Source of the DNA: Paludibacterium sp. B53371 | Lineage (GTDB): Bacteria > Pseudomonadota > Gammaproteobacteria > Burkholderiales > Chromobacteriaceae | Reading direction: 5' to 3' | NCBI RefSeq assembly: GCF_018802765.1 | Contig: NZ_CP069163.1 | Coordinates: forward strand, 2,180,311 to 2,244,310 | Length of the DNA stretch: 64,000 nt | In this document: piece by piece, positions 47,523 through 57,377 of the stretch | How the letters are laid out: the number at the start of each line of letters is the position of its first letter | How positions within the stretch are numbered: position 1 is the stretch's first letter | Made by a program: the position numbers and the translations under genes | The notes under the pieces: model-generated | What the model saw: only the letters and a program-made list of their open reading frames with translations | The model's database searches: none | What the model was told of the DNA's origin: nothing

Positions 47523-48617
47523 TCAGTGCCCGGTCTTGAGCTGTGTCCACAGGCGGTTCTGCAGGCGCAGCACCTCCGGAGGAACCGGCTTGAGCAGGAA
47601 CAGGGTCTTGATGACTGCCGCCGACGGGTAGATGGTCGGGTCGTTGGCAATCGCCGGGTTCACGTACTTGCGTGCTTCCTTGTTGGCGGTCGGATAGAAC
47701 ACTTCATTGGTGATGGCCGCATTCACCTTCGGATCCTGGATATAGTTGATCCACTGGTTGGCCAGCGCGGCGTTCGGCGCATCCTTCGGAATCACCATCA
47801 CGTCAAACCATACCGGCGCACCGGCCTTGGGAATGAAGTACTGGATCTGGTACGGCTTCTTGGCCTCGGCGGCACGACGCTTGGCAATGTTCACGTCGCC
47901 GGACCAGCCGAACACCATGCACACGTCACCGTTAGCCAGATCATTGATATAGCCGGAGGAGTTGAACTGGGTGATGTACGGGCGAATGCTCTTCAGCAGC
48001 TGGAAGGCCGCCTGCTGATCGGCCGGATTGTGGCTGTTCGGATCTTTGTGCAGATAGAACAGTGCGGCAGCAAACACGTCATTGGCCTGATCCAGCACCG
48101 AGACGCCACAGCTCTTCAGCTTGGAGACATATTTCGGGTTGAACAGCATGTCCCAGCTGTCCAGCGGGGCATCCTTGCCGAGCAGGGCTTTCACCTTGGT
48201 CACGTTGTAGCCCAGACCATCCGTACCCCAGGCCCAGGGCACACCATGGGCATTACCCGGGTCGGCAATGGCGACTTGCGCCATCAGCGCCGGGTCCAGG
48301 TATTTCAGATTGGGGATCTTGGCCTTGTCCAGCGGCTGGTAAATGCCGGCCTGGATCTGCTTGGCCATGTAGTTGGAGGTCGGTGCGACCACATCGTAAC
48401 CAGAGTTCCCGGTCAGCATTTTGGCCTGCAGGGTATCGTCACTGTCATAGACATCGTAACGGACCTTGTTACCGGTCTGCTTCTCAAAACCCGGGATGGT
48501 GCTCTTGGCGATGTAGTCCGACCAGTTGTAGACGTTGAGCGTCCCCCCGGCCAGCGCCGCGCCGAAGGGCAGCAGCATCAGCAGAGAGGCCATCACTTTC
48601 CTGGAGCTTTTCATCAT
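47523..48617 (-). CDS. potF: Periplasmic putrescine-binding protein PotF
   Basis: A 364-residue solute-binding protein with a signal peptide of about 23 residues ending ALAG. GTLNVYNWSDYIAKSTIPGF is the classic PotD/PotF N-terminus. Trp and acidic residues of the polyamine site occur in NWSDY, PWAWGTDGLGYN and FGWSGD. The first ATG has AGGA 10 nt upstream. It is the promoter-proximal gene of potFGHI. Confidence 0.94.
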   Translation of the reverse strand: MMKSSRKVMASLLMLLPFGAALAGGTLNVYNWSDYIAKSTIPGFEKQTGNKVRYDVYDSDDTLQAKMLTGNSGYDVVAPTSNYMAKQIQAGIYQPLDKAKIPNLKYLDPALMAQVAIADPGNAHGVPWAWGTDGLGYNVTKVKALLGKDAPLDSWDMLFNPKYVSKLKSCGVSVLDQANDVFAAALFYLHKDPNSHNPADQQAAFQLLKSIRPYITQFNSSGYINDLANGDVCMVFGWSGDVNIAKRRAAEAKKPYQIQYFIPKAGAPVWFDVMVIPKDAPNAALANQWINYIQDPKVNAAITNEVFYPTANKEARKYVNPAIANDPTIYPSAAVIKTLFLLKPVPPEVLRLQNRLWTQLKTGH

Positions 48618-49314
48618 TTTTGCGGTTTCCTAAGGTTCACCATCAGTTTGCGTCCCGCCGAGGTTGCCACCACGCCGGACCCCTGATTTGCGCCAGTGGC
48701 GCCGTACCTGCAAGCCATTCCAAATGGCGTTTATTCTCTAACGGCATACAACATGAGCATTAAAGCAAAAAACATGCTCGGTGAGTCGTTCCATGCGACG
48801 AAAAATAACCATTGCGAAGACATTGCCCCGAAATGAGGCAGGCAAACCGGATGCGCCCACAGCATGCACATCGTTCAACCATGTGCCCTGACCCTCCATC
48901 CCGCATTTCGGATCACGATTTTGCGCAGAGACACGGCCAAGTGTTTAATGAATCCATACAAAATGACGTCTTTGTCACTACTTTTTAATCATAATTTATT
49001 CTGTAGGCAACAATAATTCATACCGCATCGCAACAAAACACTCGTCGCCGGACAAGGGGAACTGATGTTTTGCTGCAACAACCCATAGGGATTTCTGCCA
49101 CGAAATGAGGCGACGACAGGAGAAATCGACCGTAGCCACTGGCCCGGCGCATTTTCTTGAGGGGATCAGAAGTACTTCGTGTTTCGCTGATACGTGATTC
49201 AGCTGAAAAAAAACAAGATATATGCCAACAGCAACACTAGTTGCGATTCAGGATCAGGGTGGAAATCCTGCAACACCCTGGTCGCCCTGCCCGGTCTCGG
49301 TCACGGAAATGAAC
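48618..49314. other. Gene-free 0.7-kb region upstream of potF
   Basis: I find no convincing protein gene on either strand. The part from about 48950 to 49050 is visibly more AT-rich than the surroundings. The undecamer CGAAATGAGGC occurs twice, near 48829 and 49103. It must contain the potF promoter at its left end. A small RNA is possible but I cannot define one. Confidence 0.5.
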
Positions 49315-49350
49315 AAAAACGGTGCATGCCAGGCAGGCCATGCACCGTTT
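49315..49350 (-). terminator. Terminator of trhP
   Basis: A 12-bp perfect stem AAACGGTGCATG/CATGCACCGTTT (49317-49328 with 49339-49350), followed by TTTTT-rich sequence on the minus strand, 17 bp after the stop. Confidence 0.85.
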
Positions 49351-49367
49351 CGGATCCTCGGCAACCA

Positions 49368-50711
49368 TCAGAGGAAGCGGGCGATCAGCGCCTTGTCCAT
49401 GCCGGCCATATCCGGAATACGCACCTTGACCCCATTGCCGGGCGCGACCTGGCAGTCGGCACCATCGCGGGTCATGGTGCTCAGCTCGAACACGCGATTA
49501 CCCCGCGGGTGAATGATTTCCAGGCGGTCGCCCACGGCGAAACGGTTCTTGACGTCCACCAGCGCCCAACCCTCCGCATCCACCTCCAGCACCTCGCCGA
49601 CATACTGACTGCGGTGAGCCTGCGAATGACCGGTCAGGTAGTTCTGGTACTCGTGGGTGTGATGGCGCTCCAGGAAGCCATCGGTATAACCACGATTGGC
49701 CAGCCCCTCCAGCTCGGACAGCAGGGCCGGATTGAACGGGCGACCGGCCACGGCATCGTCGATGGCCTGGCGATAGACCTGGGCAGTCCGCGCCACGTAG
49801 TACAGCGACTTGGTGCGCCCTTCGATCTTGAGCGAATCGACACCGATCTGCACCAGGCGCTCGATGTGCTCGACCGCGCGCAGATCGCGTGAATTCATGA
49901 TGTAGGTGCCATGCTCGTCTTCGACGATCGGCATCAGCTCGCCCGGGCGGCTGGACTCTTCGATCAGGTAAGTCTTGTCGGCCAGCGGGTGGCGCTCGGC
50001 GCCGCCACAGGCAGCGAACTGCTTGTCGGCCTCTTCCTGCTCGCGGCGGAAATCGAACTGGATGCGCTGCACATCGCCGGCATCATCTTCGCGGGTGTCG
50101 TGCACCTGATAGTCCCAGCGGCAGGCATTGGTACAGGTGCCCTGATTCGGATCGCGCCGGTTGAAATAGCCCGACAGCAGGCAGCGGCCGGAATAGGCAA
50201 TGCACAAGGCGCCATGCACGAAGACTTCGATCTCCATGTCCGGGCATTCCTGGCGGATTTCGGCGATTTCGTCCAGCGACAGTTCGCGCGACAGGATGAT
50301 GCGCGACAGTCCCAGCTTCTGCCAGAACTTCACCCCCATGTAATTGACCGTATTGGCCTGCACCGACAGGTGTACCGGCACCTCCGGCCAGCGCTCGCGC
50401 ACCATCATGATGAGTCCCGGATCGGCCATGATCAGCGCATCGGGTTTCATGTCGATCACCGGCGCCATGTCGGCCAGATAGGTCCGGATCTTGGCGTTGT
50501 GCGGCAGGATGTTGGAGGCCACATAGAATTGCTTGCCACGGGCGTGCGCCTCCTCGATGCCCTGCTGCAGCTCTTCGAGCTTGAAATCGTTGTTGCGTGC
50601 ACGCAGCGAATAGCGCGGCTGACCGGCATAGACGGCGTCGGCGCCGTAATCGTACGCAGCACGCATTTTGTCGAGGGTGCCCGCAGGCAGAAGCAGTTCG
50701 GGAGATTTCAT
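49368..50711 (-). CDS. trhP: U32-family tRNA uridine-34 hydroxylation protein TrhP (YegQ)
   Basis: A 447-residue U32 peptidase-family protein, closely matching E. coli YegQ/TrhP, which is needed for prephenate-dependent hydroxylation of U34 in tRNAs. ELLLPAGTLDKM and YGADAVYAGQPRYSLRARNN open the protein. The cysteine cluster HGALCIAYSGRCLLS with GTCTNACRW is the likely Fe-S ligand set, and KIEGRTKSLYY follows later. The start is ATG 50711 or 50717; neither has a strong Shine-Dalgarno. No genuine peptidase activity should be assumed. Confidence 0.9.
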   Translation of the reverse strand: MKSPELLLPAGTLDKMRAAYDYGADAVYAGQPRYSLRARNNDFKLEELQQGIEEAHARGKQFYVASNILPHNAKIRTYLADMAPVIDMKPDALIMADPGLIMMVRERWPEVPVHLSVQANTVNYMGVKFWQKLGLSRIILSRELSLDEIAEIRQECPDMEIEVFVHGALCIAYSGRCLLSGYFNRRDPNQGTCTNACRWDYQVHDTREDDAGDVQRIQFDFRREQEEADKQFAACGGAERHPLADKTYLIEESSRPGELMPIVEDEHGTYIMNSRDLRAVEHIERLVQIGVDSLKIEGRTKSLYYVARTAQVYRQAIDDAVAGRPFNPALLSELEGLANRGYTDGFLERHHTHEYQNYLTGHSQAHRSQYVGEVLEVDAEGWALVDVKNRFAVGDRLEIIHPRGNRVFELSTMTRDGADCQVAPGNGVKVRIPDMAGMDKALIARFL

Positions 50712-50765
50712 CGGCATTCGATCGGTGGGTGGCAGCCGGTTCGGCTTTATCAACAAATGACAACA

Positions 50766-50781
50766 GGCTCCCGAGGGAGCC
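50766..50781 (-). terminator. Inverted repeat downstream of lapE
   Basis: GGCTCCC/GGGAGCC, a perfect 7-bp stem with a very tight loop, followed on the minus strand by TGTTGT. It could be a weak terminator for lapE but also lies in the trhP leader. Confidence 0.35.
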
Positions 50782-50891
50782 CGATCAGTGCGCGGCGCAT
50801 TATGCGCGTCCCGGGGAGTCGGCGTCAAGCGCCACCCCGGTACAAACAGACATTAAACCCCTGTTTTAAAACCACTTATTGACCATGGTTA

Positions 50892-52253
50892 TCAGACTTC
50901 GCTCCCCTCCCCGCTGCAGACGCGCTCTCCCGGCTCACCGGCAGGGGTCTCCGGCGCCGGCCGGGCCGGGGCAATGCCCAGCACCCCGAGCAGACGACCG
51001 GCGGCAGCTTGCAGGCGCAGCTGCGACATGACCAGATCGGTCTCGCCATCGATCAGGGCCGAACGCGAACGGAAAAACTCATTTTCACTGTCCAGCACGT
51101 CCAGCAGCGAGCGTTTGCTGATCTCGAACTGATCCCAGTAGGCATCGCGCACTTTCTCGCTGGCCAGCGCGTGCTGGCGCAGGAAACTGAGCTTGCGCTG
51201 CAGTTTGTCGAGCTCGGTCTGTGCCATCTGTACCTGCTGTCTGACCTCGCGGCAGGACTTGTCCTGCTGGGCCAGCGCCGCATTCAGATCTTCGGCGGCG
51301 CGCTGCAGCTGCGCCTTGTCCGCGCCCCCCCGCGACAGATTCAGCACCGTGCTCAGTTCGATGATGGCGCGGGAACGGTCGCGCCCGACCGGCCCGGCAT
51401 TGAGCCGCCCCCACTCCTGACGCGCGCGGGCATCCACTCGCGGCAAAAAGGCACCGCGCCGCACCTGAACTTGCTGCCTGGCGGCCTGTACTGCCGCCAG
51501 GGCGGCACGAACCGCCGGGGTATCTCCCGGCTGAATCGCCCTATCCTCTGGCGCCTTCGGTGCGCGATAGGGCTGCAGCCTCGCCGGCGGCGCCTCGCCG
51601 ACAATGCGGGCATAGCGGGCGGACACATCGGCCAGATTGGCCTCGACCGTCAACAAATTGGCTTCCGCCAGCGCCAGACGCCCGCCGGCCTGCTCCAGGT
51701 CGACGCCGGCGGCCACCGCCACCCCGCTGTCGGGACGCACCTTGCTGCGGATTTTCTGGTAGATGCGGCGGTGGCTGTCATGGTTGGTGCGGGCCGCTTG
51801 CAGCAGCTCGCGCTGGCGCATCACATCCAGATAGGCCCTGACGGCCTCCAGCGCCTGCTGCTCGCTGACATCGAGCAACTGATAATAGCGGGCGGTTTTG
51901 GCATGATCTTGTTGACGCAGCGAATAGACGGTCTGAAAACCCGAGAACAGATTCTGCGTGAGGTTCAGGCTCCAGGCCCAGCGCTCCGACTGGCGCTGCA
52001 TCCGTGTCGGGCCATCTCCCGTCGACTGCTCCCGGCCGCTGACATGGCTCAGCTCGGCCTGTGGAAAGAATCCGGCGCGAGCCAGCGCGACATCGGCCTC
52101 CGCCCCCAGGTACTGATGCAGCTTGATGCGGACTTCCGGGCTGTTGCCCATTGCACGGGCGGCCACCTCCGGCAGCGACAGGCTGGCGCTGGCCGGCGGC
52201 GTCACCAGCAGGGAAAACACGCACAGAGAAGAAGCGGCATGACAGATTTTCAA
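50892..52253 (-). CDS. lapE: TolC-family outer membrane protein (LapE-like)
   Basis: A 453-residue outer membrane efflux protein of the AggA/LapE branch, expected to complete a type I secretion channel. The signal peptide covers about residues 1-23. Two OEP repeats follow, rich in long alpha-helical stretches (LSLPEVAARAMGNSPEV at the start of repeat 1, ISKRSLLDVLDSENEFF near the end of repeat 2). The TTG at 52253 is chosen because a full AGGAGGT lies 6 nt upstream; an in-frame TTG at 52286 would put that ribosome-binding site inside the gene. It is divergent from lapG. Confidence 0.88.
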   Translation of the reverse strand: MKICHAASSLCVFSLLVTPPASASLSLPEVAARAMGNSPEVRIKLHQYLGAEADVALARAGFFPQAELSHVSGREQSTGDGPTRMQRQSERWAWSLNLTQNLFSGFQTVYSLRQQDHAKTARYYQLLDVSEQQALEAVRAYLDVMRQRELLQAARTNHDSHRRIYQKIRSKVRPDSGVAVAAGVDLEQAGGRLALAEANLLTVEANLADVSARYARIVGEAPPARLQPYRAPKAPEDRAIQPGDTPAVRAALAAVQAARQQVQVRRGAFLPRVDARARQEWGRLNAGPVGRDRSRAIIELSTVLNLSRGGADKAQLQRAAEDLNAALAQQDKSCREVRQQVQMAQTELDKLQRKLSFLRQHALASEKVRDAYWDQFEISKRSLLDVLDSENEFFRSRSALIDGETDLVMSQLRLQAAAGRLLGVLGIAPARPAPETPAGEPGERVCSGEGSEV

Positions 52254-52279
52254 TCTCGGACCTCCTGTTTGAACGGCAA

Positions 52280-52308
52280 TTGACAACTAACTGTGAAAAC
52301 GTTTTCAA
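52280..52308 (+). promoter_or_regulatory. lapG promoter with 14-bp palindromic operator
   Basis: A perfect -35 TTGACA (52280-52285) and a weak -10-like TTTCAA (52303-52308) with 17-bp spacing point toward lapG. The perfect palindrome TGAAAACGTTTTCA (52294-52307) overlaps the spacer and -10. A related sequence occurs twice upstream of lapB. The form is typical of LacI-family operators. Confidence 0.5.
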
Positions 52309-52330
52309 CCATAACGCGATAAGGACGGTA

Positions 52331-53026
52331 ATGAAACGCTTGTGCCCGAAGCCACAGCTGGTATCAGAATCGAGCGACACTCACTTGGGAATCGGCTTAG
52401 GACAGGGCCGATGGTTATGGCGCAGCCTCTTGCTGTTTCTGGCCCTCCTGCCCCCATGCCAGGCAGGAGCGGTCAAACACCGGGATCTCTCCCAGGCCTG
52501 GGGTCAGTGGATGACGCAATGGTCCAGCCTGGAGGAGGCTGACCAGGTGGCACATGTCAACAGCCTCCTCAACCAGATGCTGAGCTTTGCCGATGACCGC
52601 AGCCTCTGGCAGCAGCAGGACTACTGGTCGACACCGGCAGAGACCCTGCGCCGCGGCCAGGGCGACTGCGAGGACTACGCCATCCTCAAATACTTCACCT
52701 TGCGCCAGCTCGGCGTGGCCACCGACAAGCTGTGGCTGACTTTCGCCAGAGTACGGGTCGGCGGACCGGACAGCCCGCTGACCCTGCAGCACATGGTGCT
52801 GGCCTACTATCCGACACCGGGTACCGACCCCCTGATCCTGGACAATCTGGTCGGCAGCCTGTATCCGGCCTCGATGCGGCCGGACCTGCAGGCAGAGTGG
52901 TCATTCAATACCGAGATCCTGCAGATCGGGCAGGAGCGCTACCCGGCACGCCAACTCCCGCAATGGCGCCTCCTGCTGGCTCGCATGACGCCCGCCCGCG
53001 GCGTCACCGAGCCAGCCAAGCAATAA
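52331..53026 (+). CDS. lapG: LapG-like periplasmic cysteine protease
   Basis: A 231-residue bacterial transglutaminase-like cysteine protease. A hydrophobic signal/anchor spans about residues 29-46. The catalytic triad is Cys113, His154 and Asp171, with the calcium-binding GDCEDYA motif around the Cys as in Pseudomonas LapG (C135/H172/D189). LapG cuts the N-terminal retention module of LapA-type adhesins and releases them from the surface when c-di-GMP is low. AAGGA lies 6 nt before the ATG at 52331. It converges on the adhesin gene, its presumed substrate. Confidence 0.9.
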   Translation: MKRLCPKPQLVSESSDTHLGIGLGQGRWLWRSLLLFLALLPPCQAGAVKHRDLSQAWGQWMTQWSSLEEADQVAHVNSLLNQMLSFADDRSLWQQQDYWSTPAETLRRGQGDCEDYAILKYFTLRQLGVATDKLWLTFARVRVGGPDSPLTLQHMVLAYYPTPGTDPLILDNLVGSLYPASMRPDLQAEWSFNTEILQIGQERYPARQLPQWRLLLARMTPARGVTEPAKQ

Positions 53027-53082
53027 AAAAACGCGGACGCAGAAGGGGGATAACAGCGCGCCGCGCGTTGAAAGGATCCGAC

Positions 53083-56000
53083 TCAGGCAGCCAACCCCGC
53101 CATCGTGCCATCCTGAAGATAACGCGCCAGGATGGCACTGCTGTCCGCGGCCACAGGCATGGCCAGTCCCTGCACATCAATCCGCAGCGTTTGGCCATCC
53201 TGGCCGAACAGCAACTCGACCCGGGTGGCATCGGGCGCCAGCGCACTGAACTGCCAGCGCAGCTTGTCTTGATCGACGTAGTGCTGAATACCGCGAAAAT
53301 CGAGCTGATCTTCTCCCATGCGGAAGTCGGTGATGCGGTCGGTCTCCATCTCGGTACGGCCCCGATGCGGCACATACCATTTGAAAATGTCTCGCCCGCT
53401 GCCGCCGGTCAGCACGTCATTGCCATTGCCGCCGACCAGCACATCCTCCCCGTCGCCGCCCCAAAGCTGATCATTGCCCTCGGCCCCGAACAAGGTGTCG
53501 TTGCCCTGGCCGCCATACAGTTGGTCATGCCCTTCCAGCCCCAGCAGGACATCGGCCCCGCCCTGCCCGTACAGCACATCATCACGAACATAGCCCATCA
53601 GCGTATCGGCGCCCTCGCCCCCCTTGAGCAGCGCCGACTGACCGGCATTGGCAAAACGGATGAAATGCCCGGACTCTCCGGTGACAGGCGCAGTCTGGGG
53701 ACCATGGAGCACGATGTCCTCGCCATACCAGGACGGGGCAAGCACGGGAAGGTCAGGGGCCAGCACGATGCGTAATTGTCCCGAATCGCTGCTGCCCTGC
53801 AGGCCGGTCAGGGTAAAGTCCAGCGTGACGGTCTGTACGGAGGCAGGTTGCAGACGCTGTGTGGCGACATAACTGCCGCTCAGCAAGTCAATGCTGAGCA
53901 AGACCTCGTCACTGCGCAGGCTGAGCAGATGACTGACCGGGTCGAAATGCGCCAGGGACATGTCCCCGCTCACCGCCTGCCGACCATCAAACAGCCATTC
54001 TTTGCCGGCCAGGCTGACGCGGCTGACATACCCCCCTCCCTCGCCCATTTTCCCCAGCGAGCCACCGGCCGAGTAAACATGGCTTTGCCCCTGAAGGATG
54101 GAGGACAGCCACTCGCCGGTGGAGACCTGCAACGACTTGCCATCGGGGCTCAGACTGTCGAGCATTTGCTGGCGAGTAAAATGCTTGCCATCCAGATCAT
54201 AGCCTTCGTCCTCCCGATAGCGACCGATGCCGACCACATGTCCCTCGATTTGCTTTTGCTGTAAAAACTGTTGCCACTGGCGGATATCCTGCTGACCGAT
54301 CGTATAAGTCGGAATGCCATCCGAGATGAAGAACGCTACGCGGTGTGCCCCCTCCCGGCCCGAGCCTTGCCCGAACGACTGTTGAGCCAGGTTCAGCGCG
54401 TCTACATAGTTAGTACCCAGGTTGTAAAACACATTCAGATCCATGACGCCGCCGTCCAGCAAGCCTGCCTTGAGCTGATCCGGAGTGACCCACCCCGGGC
54501 GCGTCCCCGGATGATCGCTCAGACGATCAGACCACTCGCCATAGGCATTGCCATCAAACATCACCACATTAACCCTGACCGCCCCCATCAGTTGATACCG
54601 TTCGATGACATCGGCCACGGCCTGCTTCAGCCAGTGCAGTCGCGGCTTGTAGTCCACCGCCCCCTCCGCGGACTGCTCGAAGGTCTGCATGCTGCCGGAC
54701 ATGTCCAGCACCAGCATCAGGTCGATGGGGCGCGCTGCCGGTGCCTCGATCCGGATCTCTCCTTTCTCGGCGCGCGGCCCACTGCCCGTCCCATGGATAT
54801 CAACATGAAAAAACACCTCGGTCCCGTCCTGAGTCGTCAATGGCAGGGTGAACGGCAACACCTGCCCTTTCGCCATTGGCGCCAGCGTTTCGGCAAGGCG
54901 CAGACTCACCCAGCCATCGCCGTCCACGCTGTAGCGCAAGGGGCCGACCGCCTTCTCGCCCATGGCGCGGGCCTGCGCCTCGTCGGGATCATCATCGCGG
55001 ATGGCGGGTTGAAAACGCAGGCGGCGTCCGACGTCGTTCTGGTCAAAATTCAGGGTAAAGGGCGTCATCGCCGCCGGGGTGTTCTCTCCTTGATAGCGCA
55101 GAGTGAGTGTGGCGGGGGTACCGTCCAGCGAGACAAGCGGCAACTCGTCAGTCCATTGCCACCAGGCACGCATTGGCGGCAGCTTGCTGACGTCGACCTC
55201 GATCTCGCCGCTGGGCAGGACCCGCGCCCGGCTGTAGTTGAGTTCGATCCAGTCCCCCGCCTGCAGGCCGCTCTCACCCGGGTCGGCGTCGGTGACGGTC
55301 GGTCCCTTGAACACCAGCACGCTGCCACGCTGGCTTTCGCGGATGTCGAGTGAGGTAGCGGCAATCTCGGCCGGCTGGTTCTCGCCGTGGTAGCGCACGT
55401 TAATCGAGGCACGGCTGCCGTCCAGGCTGAGCAATGGCAGTTCGTCACTGAGCACCTCACCGCGCCGCAGCGGCGGCAGCTTGCTGACGTCAACCTCGAT
55501 CTCGCCGCTGGGCAACACTCGCGCCCGGCTGTAGTTGAGTTCGATCCAGTCCCCCGCCTGCAGGCCGCTCTCACCCGGGTCGGCGTCGGTAACGGTCGGC
55601 CCCTTGAACACCAGCACGCTGCCACGCTGGCTTTCGCGGATGTCCAGCGAAGTGGCGGCGATCTCGGCCGGCTGGTTTTCGCCGTGGTAGCGCACGTTCA
55701 CACTGGCGGCGGTGCCGTCCAGGCTGAGCAATGGCAGTTCGTCACTGAGCACCTCACCGCGCCGCATTGGCGGCAGCTTGCTGACGTCAACCTCGATCTC
55801 GCCGCTGGGCAGGACCCGCGCCCGGCTGTAGTTGAGCTCGATCCAGTCCCCCGCCTGCAGGCCGCTCTCACCCGGGTCGGCGTCGGTAACGGTCGGCCCC
55901 TTGAACACCAACACGCTGCCACGCTGGCTTTCGCGGATGTCCAGCGAAGTGGCGGCAATCTCGGCCGGCTGGTTTTCGCCGTGGTAGCGCACGTTCACAC

Positions 56001-57342
56001 TGGCGGCGGTGCCGTCCAGGCTGAGCAATGGCAGTTCGTCACTGAGCACCTCACCGCGCCGCATTGGCGGCAGCTTGCTGACGTCGACCTCGATCTCGCC
56101 GCTGGGCAGCACCCGTGCCCGGCTGTAGTTCATTTCCACCCAGTCACCGGCCTGCAGGCCGCTCTCACCCGGGTCGGCGTCGGTGACGGTCGGTCCCTTG
56201 AACACCAGCACGCTGCCACGCTGGCTTTCGCGGATGTCCAGCGAAGTAGCGACAATCTCGGCCGGCTGGTTTTCGCCGTGAATCACCACTTCCACAAACC
56301 CCGGCTGACCATCCAGCGTCAAGACATCCAGCCGGTGCCGTTCGGTCTCATCACCACGCATGGCTTTCAAGCCGGGGGTCAAGGTCACCAGCACCTGGCC
56401 ATCTCTCTCGACGCGGTAATACCCGGCTTCGAATGGCAGCAAGGCCTGAGGCTGCAAACCCTGCTCGTCAGGGTCGCCATCGATCACGGTCAGGGTCGTC
56501 GACTTTTCAAGACCGCTCTCGGTTTCCAGAAAGACAAGCTGCCCGGGCTCCACGCGTGCCGGGTCGTTGACGCCAAGGATCTGCAGGGGAACCCTCGCGG
56601 CAGTGCCATCCAGGGTACGGACGGGCAGCCAGAATTCCGCCACCTCGTCGCTGCTCATTTCGCGCCAGGCCGGATCAAGGGCAATGCGCAGGTCACCGCT
56701 GACCTGCACCTGATAGCGCCCGGCGGCAAAATCCTGCCAGCCCTGCGCCCGCAGCCCGTTTTGCCCCGGATCAGGATCGCTCACTTCCGGCCCGGGAAAG
56801 CGGCGCTCACGGCCACGATCCGTCTCCAGCATGCTGAGTGTTCTGGCGATGACCACCGCCGGGCGGTTGTCGTCCCCGCCCTCCCGGATGCCGGGGGGAT
56901 CGCTGACCCGGTGGTCTTGCCAGGAGGGACGTCCCAGCGGCCCGTAACCGCCAGGCACCACCTCCTGCAGTCGTTCAACACGCACAAAGTCGTGGCCATG
57001 GTTCTCGCCCGCTTCGCCCTGCAGGCCGGCCTCGGGGCGCATTTGTTTGAGTCTGGCCTCGCGCGCCAAAGCTTCCAGCACACTGCGAGGTTTGCGCACC
57101 GGCGCTGGCTCCGGCGCCACAGACGGGCTGTCGGTCAATGCGGCCACCTGCTGCGGGTTGTCTCCGCTGATGGCGACCCGCTGGCCATCTTCACGCAGCA
57201 GCAGCAGCTGGGCGCCGGGCGTCGCCTCTATGCGCTCGTCGGCACGGAGCCGGTCAAGGCGACGCAGCAGGCGACGCTGTCCCTGGGCATTGACGGCAAA
57301 TACCTCTCCACTGACCTGCAGCACCTGGCTGGCCATACTCAT
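53083..57342 (-). CDS. LapA-type RTX adhesin with retention module, repeats and VWA domain
   Basis: A 1419-residue surface adhesin. Residues 1-60 form a retention module ([18 protein letters not shown]), followed by a linker and [10 protein letters not shown] near 116-125, the counterpart of the segment after the LapG site in LapA. Degenerate cadherin-like repeats run to 353, then four near-identical 99-residue repeats (354-749), one diverged repeat and a VWA domain from about 874 with the MIDAS motif DMSGS at Asp880. About nine RTX nonapeptides such as GGQGNDTLF and GGNGNDVLT occupy 1238-1320, ahead of a type I secretion signal. The ATG at 57342 has AGAAGGAGA upstream; the ATG at 57381 would enclose it. 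It is the last gene after lapB-lapC. Confidence 0.88.
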   Translation of the reverse strand: MSMASQVLQVSGEVFAVNAQGQRRLLRRLDRLRADERIEATPGAQLLLLREDGQRVAISGDNPQQVAALTDSPSVAPEPAPVRKPRSVLEALAREARLKQMRPEAGLQGEAGENHGHDFVRVERLQEVVPGGYGPLGRPSWQDHRVSDPPGIREGGDDNRPAVVIARTLSMLETDRGRERRFPGPEVSDPDPGQNGLRAQGWQDFAAGRYQVQVSGDLRIALDPAWREMSSDEVAEFWLPVRTLDGTAARVPLQILGVNDPARVEPGQLVFLETESGLEKSTTLTVIDGDPDEQGLQPQALLPFEAGYYRVERDGQVLVTLTPGLKAMRGDETERHRLDVLTLDGQPGFVEVVIHGENQPAEIVATSLDIRESQRGSVLVFKGPTVTDADPGESGLQAGDWVEMNYSRARVLPSGEIEVDVSKLPPMRRGEVLSDELPLLSLDGTAASVNVRYHGENQPAEIAATSLDIRESQRGSVLVFKGPTVTDADPGESGLQAGDWIELNYSRARVLPSGEIEVDVSKLPPMRRGEVLSDELPLLSLDGTAASVNVRYHGENQPAEIAATSLDIRESQRGSVLVFKGPTVTDADPGESGLQAGDWIELNYSRARVLPSGEIEVDVSKLPPLRRGEVLSDELPLLSLDGSRASINVRYHGENQPAEIAATSLDIRESQRGSVLVFKGPTVTDADPGESGLQAGDWIELNYSRARVLPSGEIEVDVSKLPPMRAWWQWTDELPLVSLDGTPATLTLRYQGENTPAAMTPFTLNFDQNDVGRRLRFQPAIRDDDPDEAQARAMGEKAVGPLRYSVDGDGWVSLRLAETLAPMAKGQVLPFTLPLTTQDGTEVFFHVDIHGTGSGPRAEKGEIRIEAPAARPIDLMLVLDMSGSMQTFEQSAEGAVDYKPRLHWLKQAVADVIERYQLMGAVRVNVVMFDGNAYGEWSDRLSDHPGTRPGWVTPDQLKAGLLDGGVMDLNVFYNLGTNYVDALNLAQQSFGQGSGREGAHRVAFFISDGIPTYTIGQQDIRQWQQFLQQKQIEGHVVGIGRYREDEGYDLDGKHFTRQQMLDSLSPDGKSLQVSTGEWLSSILQGQSHVYSAGGSLGKMGEGGGYVSRVSLAGKEWLFDGRQAVSGDMSLAHFDPVSHLLSLRSDEVLLSIDLLSGSYVATQRLQPASVQTVTLDFTLTGLQGSSDSGQLRIVLAPDLPVLAPSWYGEDIVLHGPQTAPVTGESGHFIRFANAGQSALLKGGEGADTLMGYVRDDVLYGQGGADVLLGLEGHDQLYGGQGNDTLFGAEGNDQLWGGDGEDVLVGGNGNDVLTGGSGRDIFKWYVPHRGRTEMETDRITDFRMGEDQLDFRGIQHYVDQDKLRWQFSALAPDATRVELLFGQDGQTLRIDVQGLAMPVAADSSAILARYLQDGTMAGLAA
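55095..56282 (-). repeat. Four tandem 297-bp repeats inside the adhesin gene
   Basis: The landmark CCGGCTGGTT recurs at 55371, 55668, 55965 and 56262, exactly 297 bp (99 codons) apart. The intervening sequence is nearly identical, with a few changes such as WIEL/WVEM. The copy nearest the C-terminus differs most at its end ([13 protein letters not shown]). Diverged copies flank the array on both sides. Confidence 0.95.
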
Positions 57343-57377
57343 TGCATGGATCTCCTTCTCCAATGGATAGAAAACGC

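Noticed and set aside
49194-49892. A 232-codon plus-strand frame starting in the gap before trhP
   Set aside because: It reads through the trhP terminator and into antisense trhP, with no ribosome-binding site and no recognisable domain.
52254-52286. Upstream TTG (52286) as the lapE start
   Set aside because: It would place a perfect AGGAGGT inside the gene and weaken the signal peptide. The TTG at 52253 has ideal spacing.
55095-56282. Regularly spaced repeats as a possible CRISPR array
   Set aside because: The unit is 297 bp, fully coding and in frame, with no unique spacers and no cas genes nearby.
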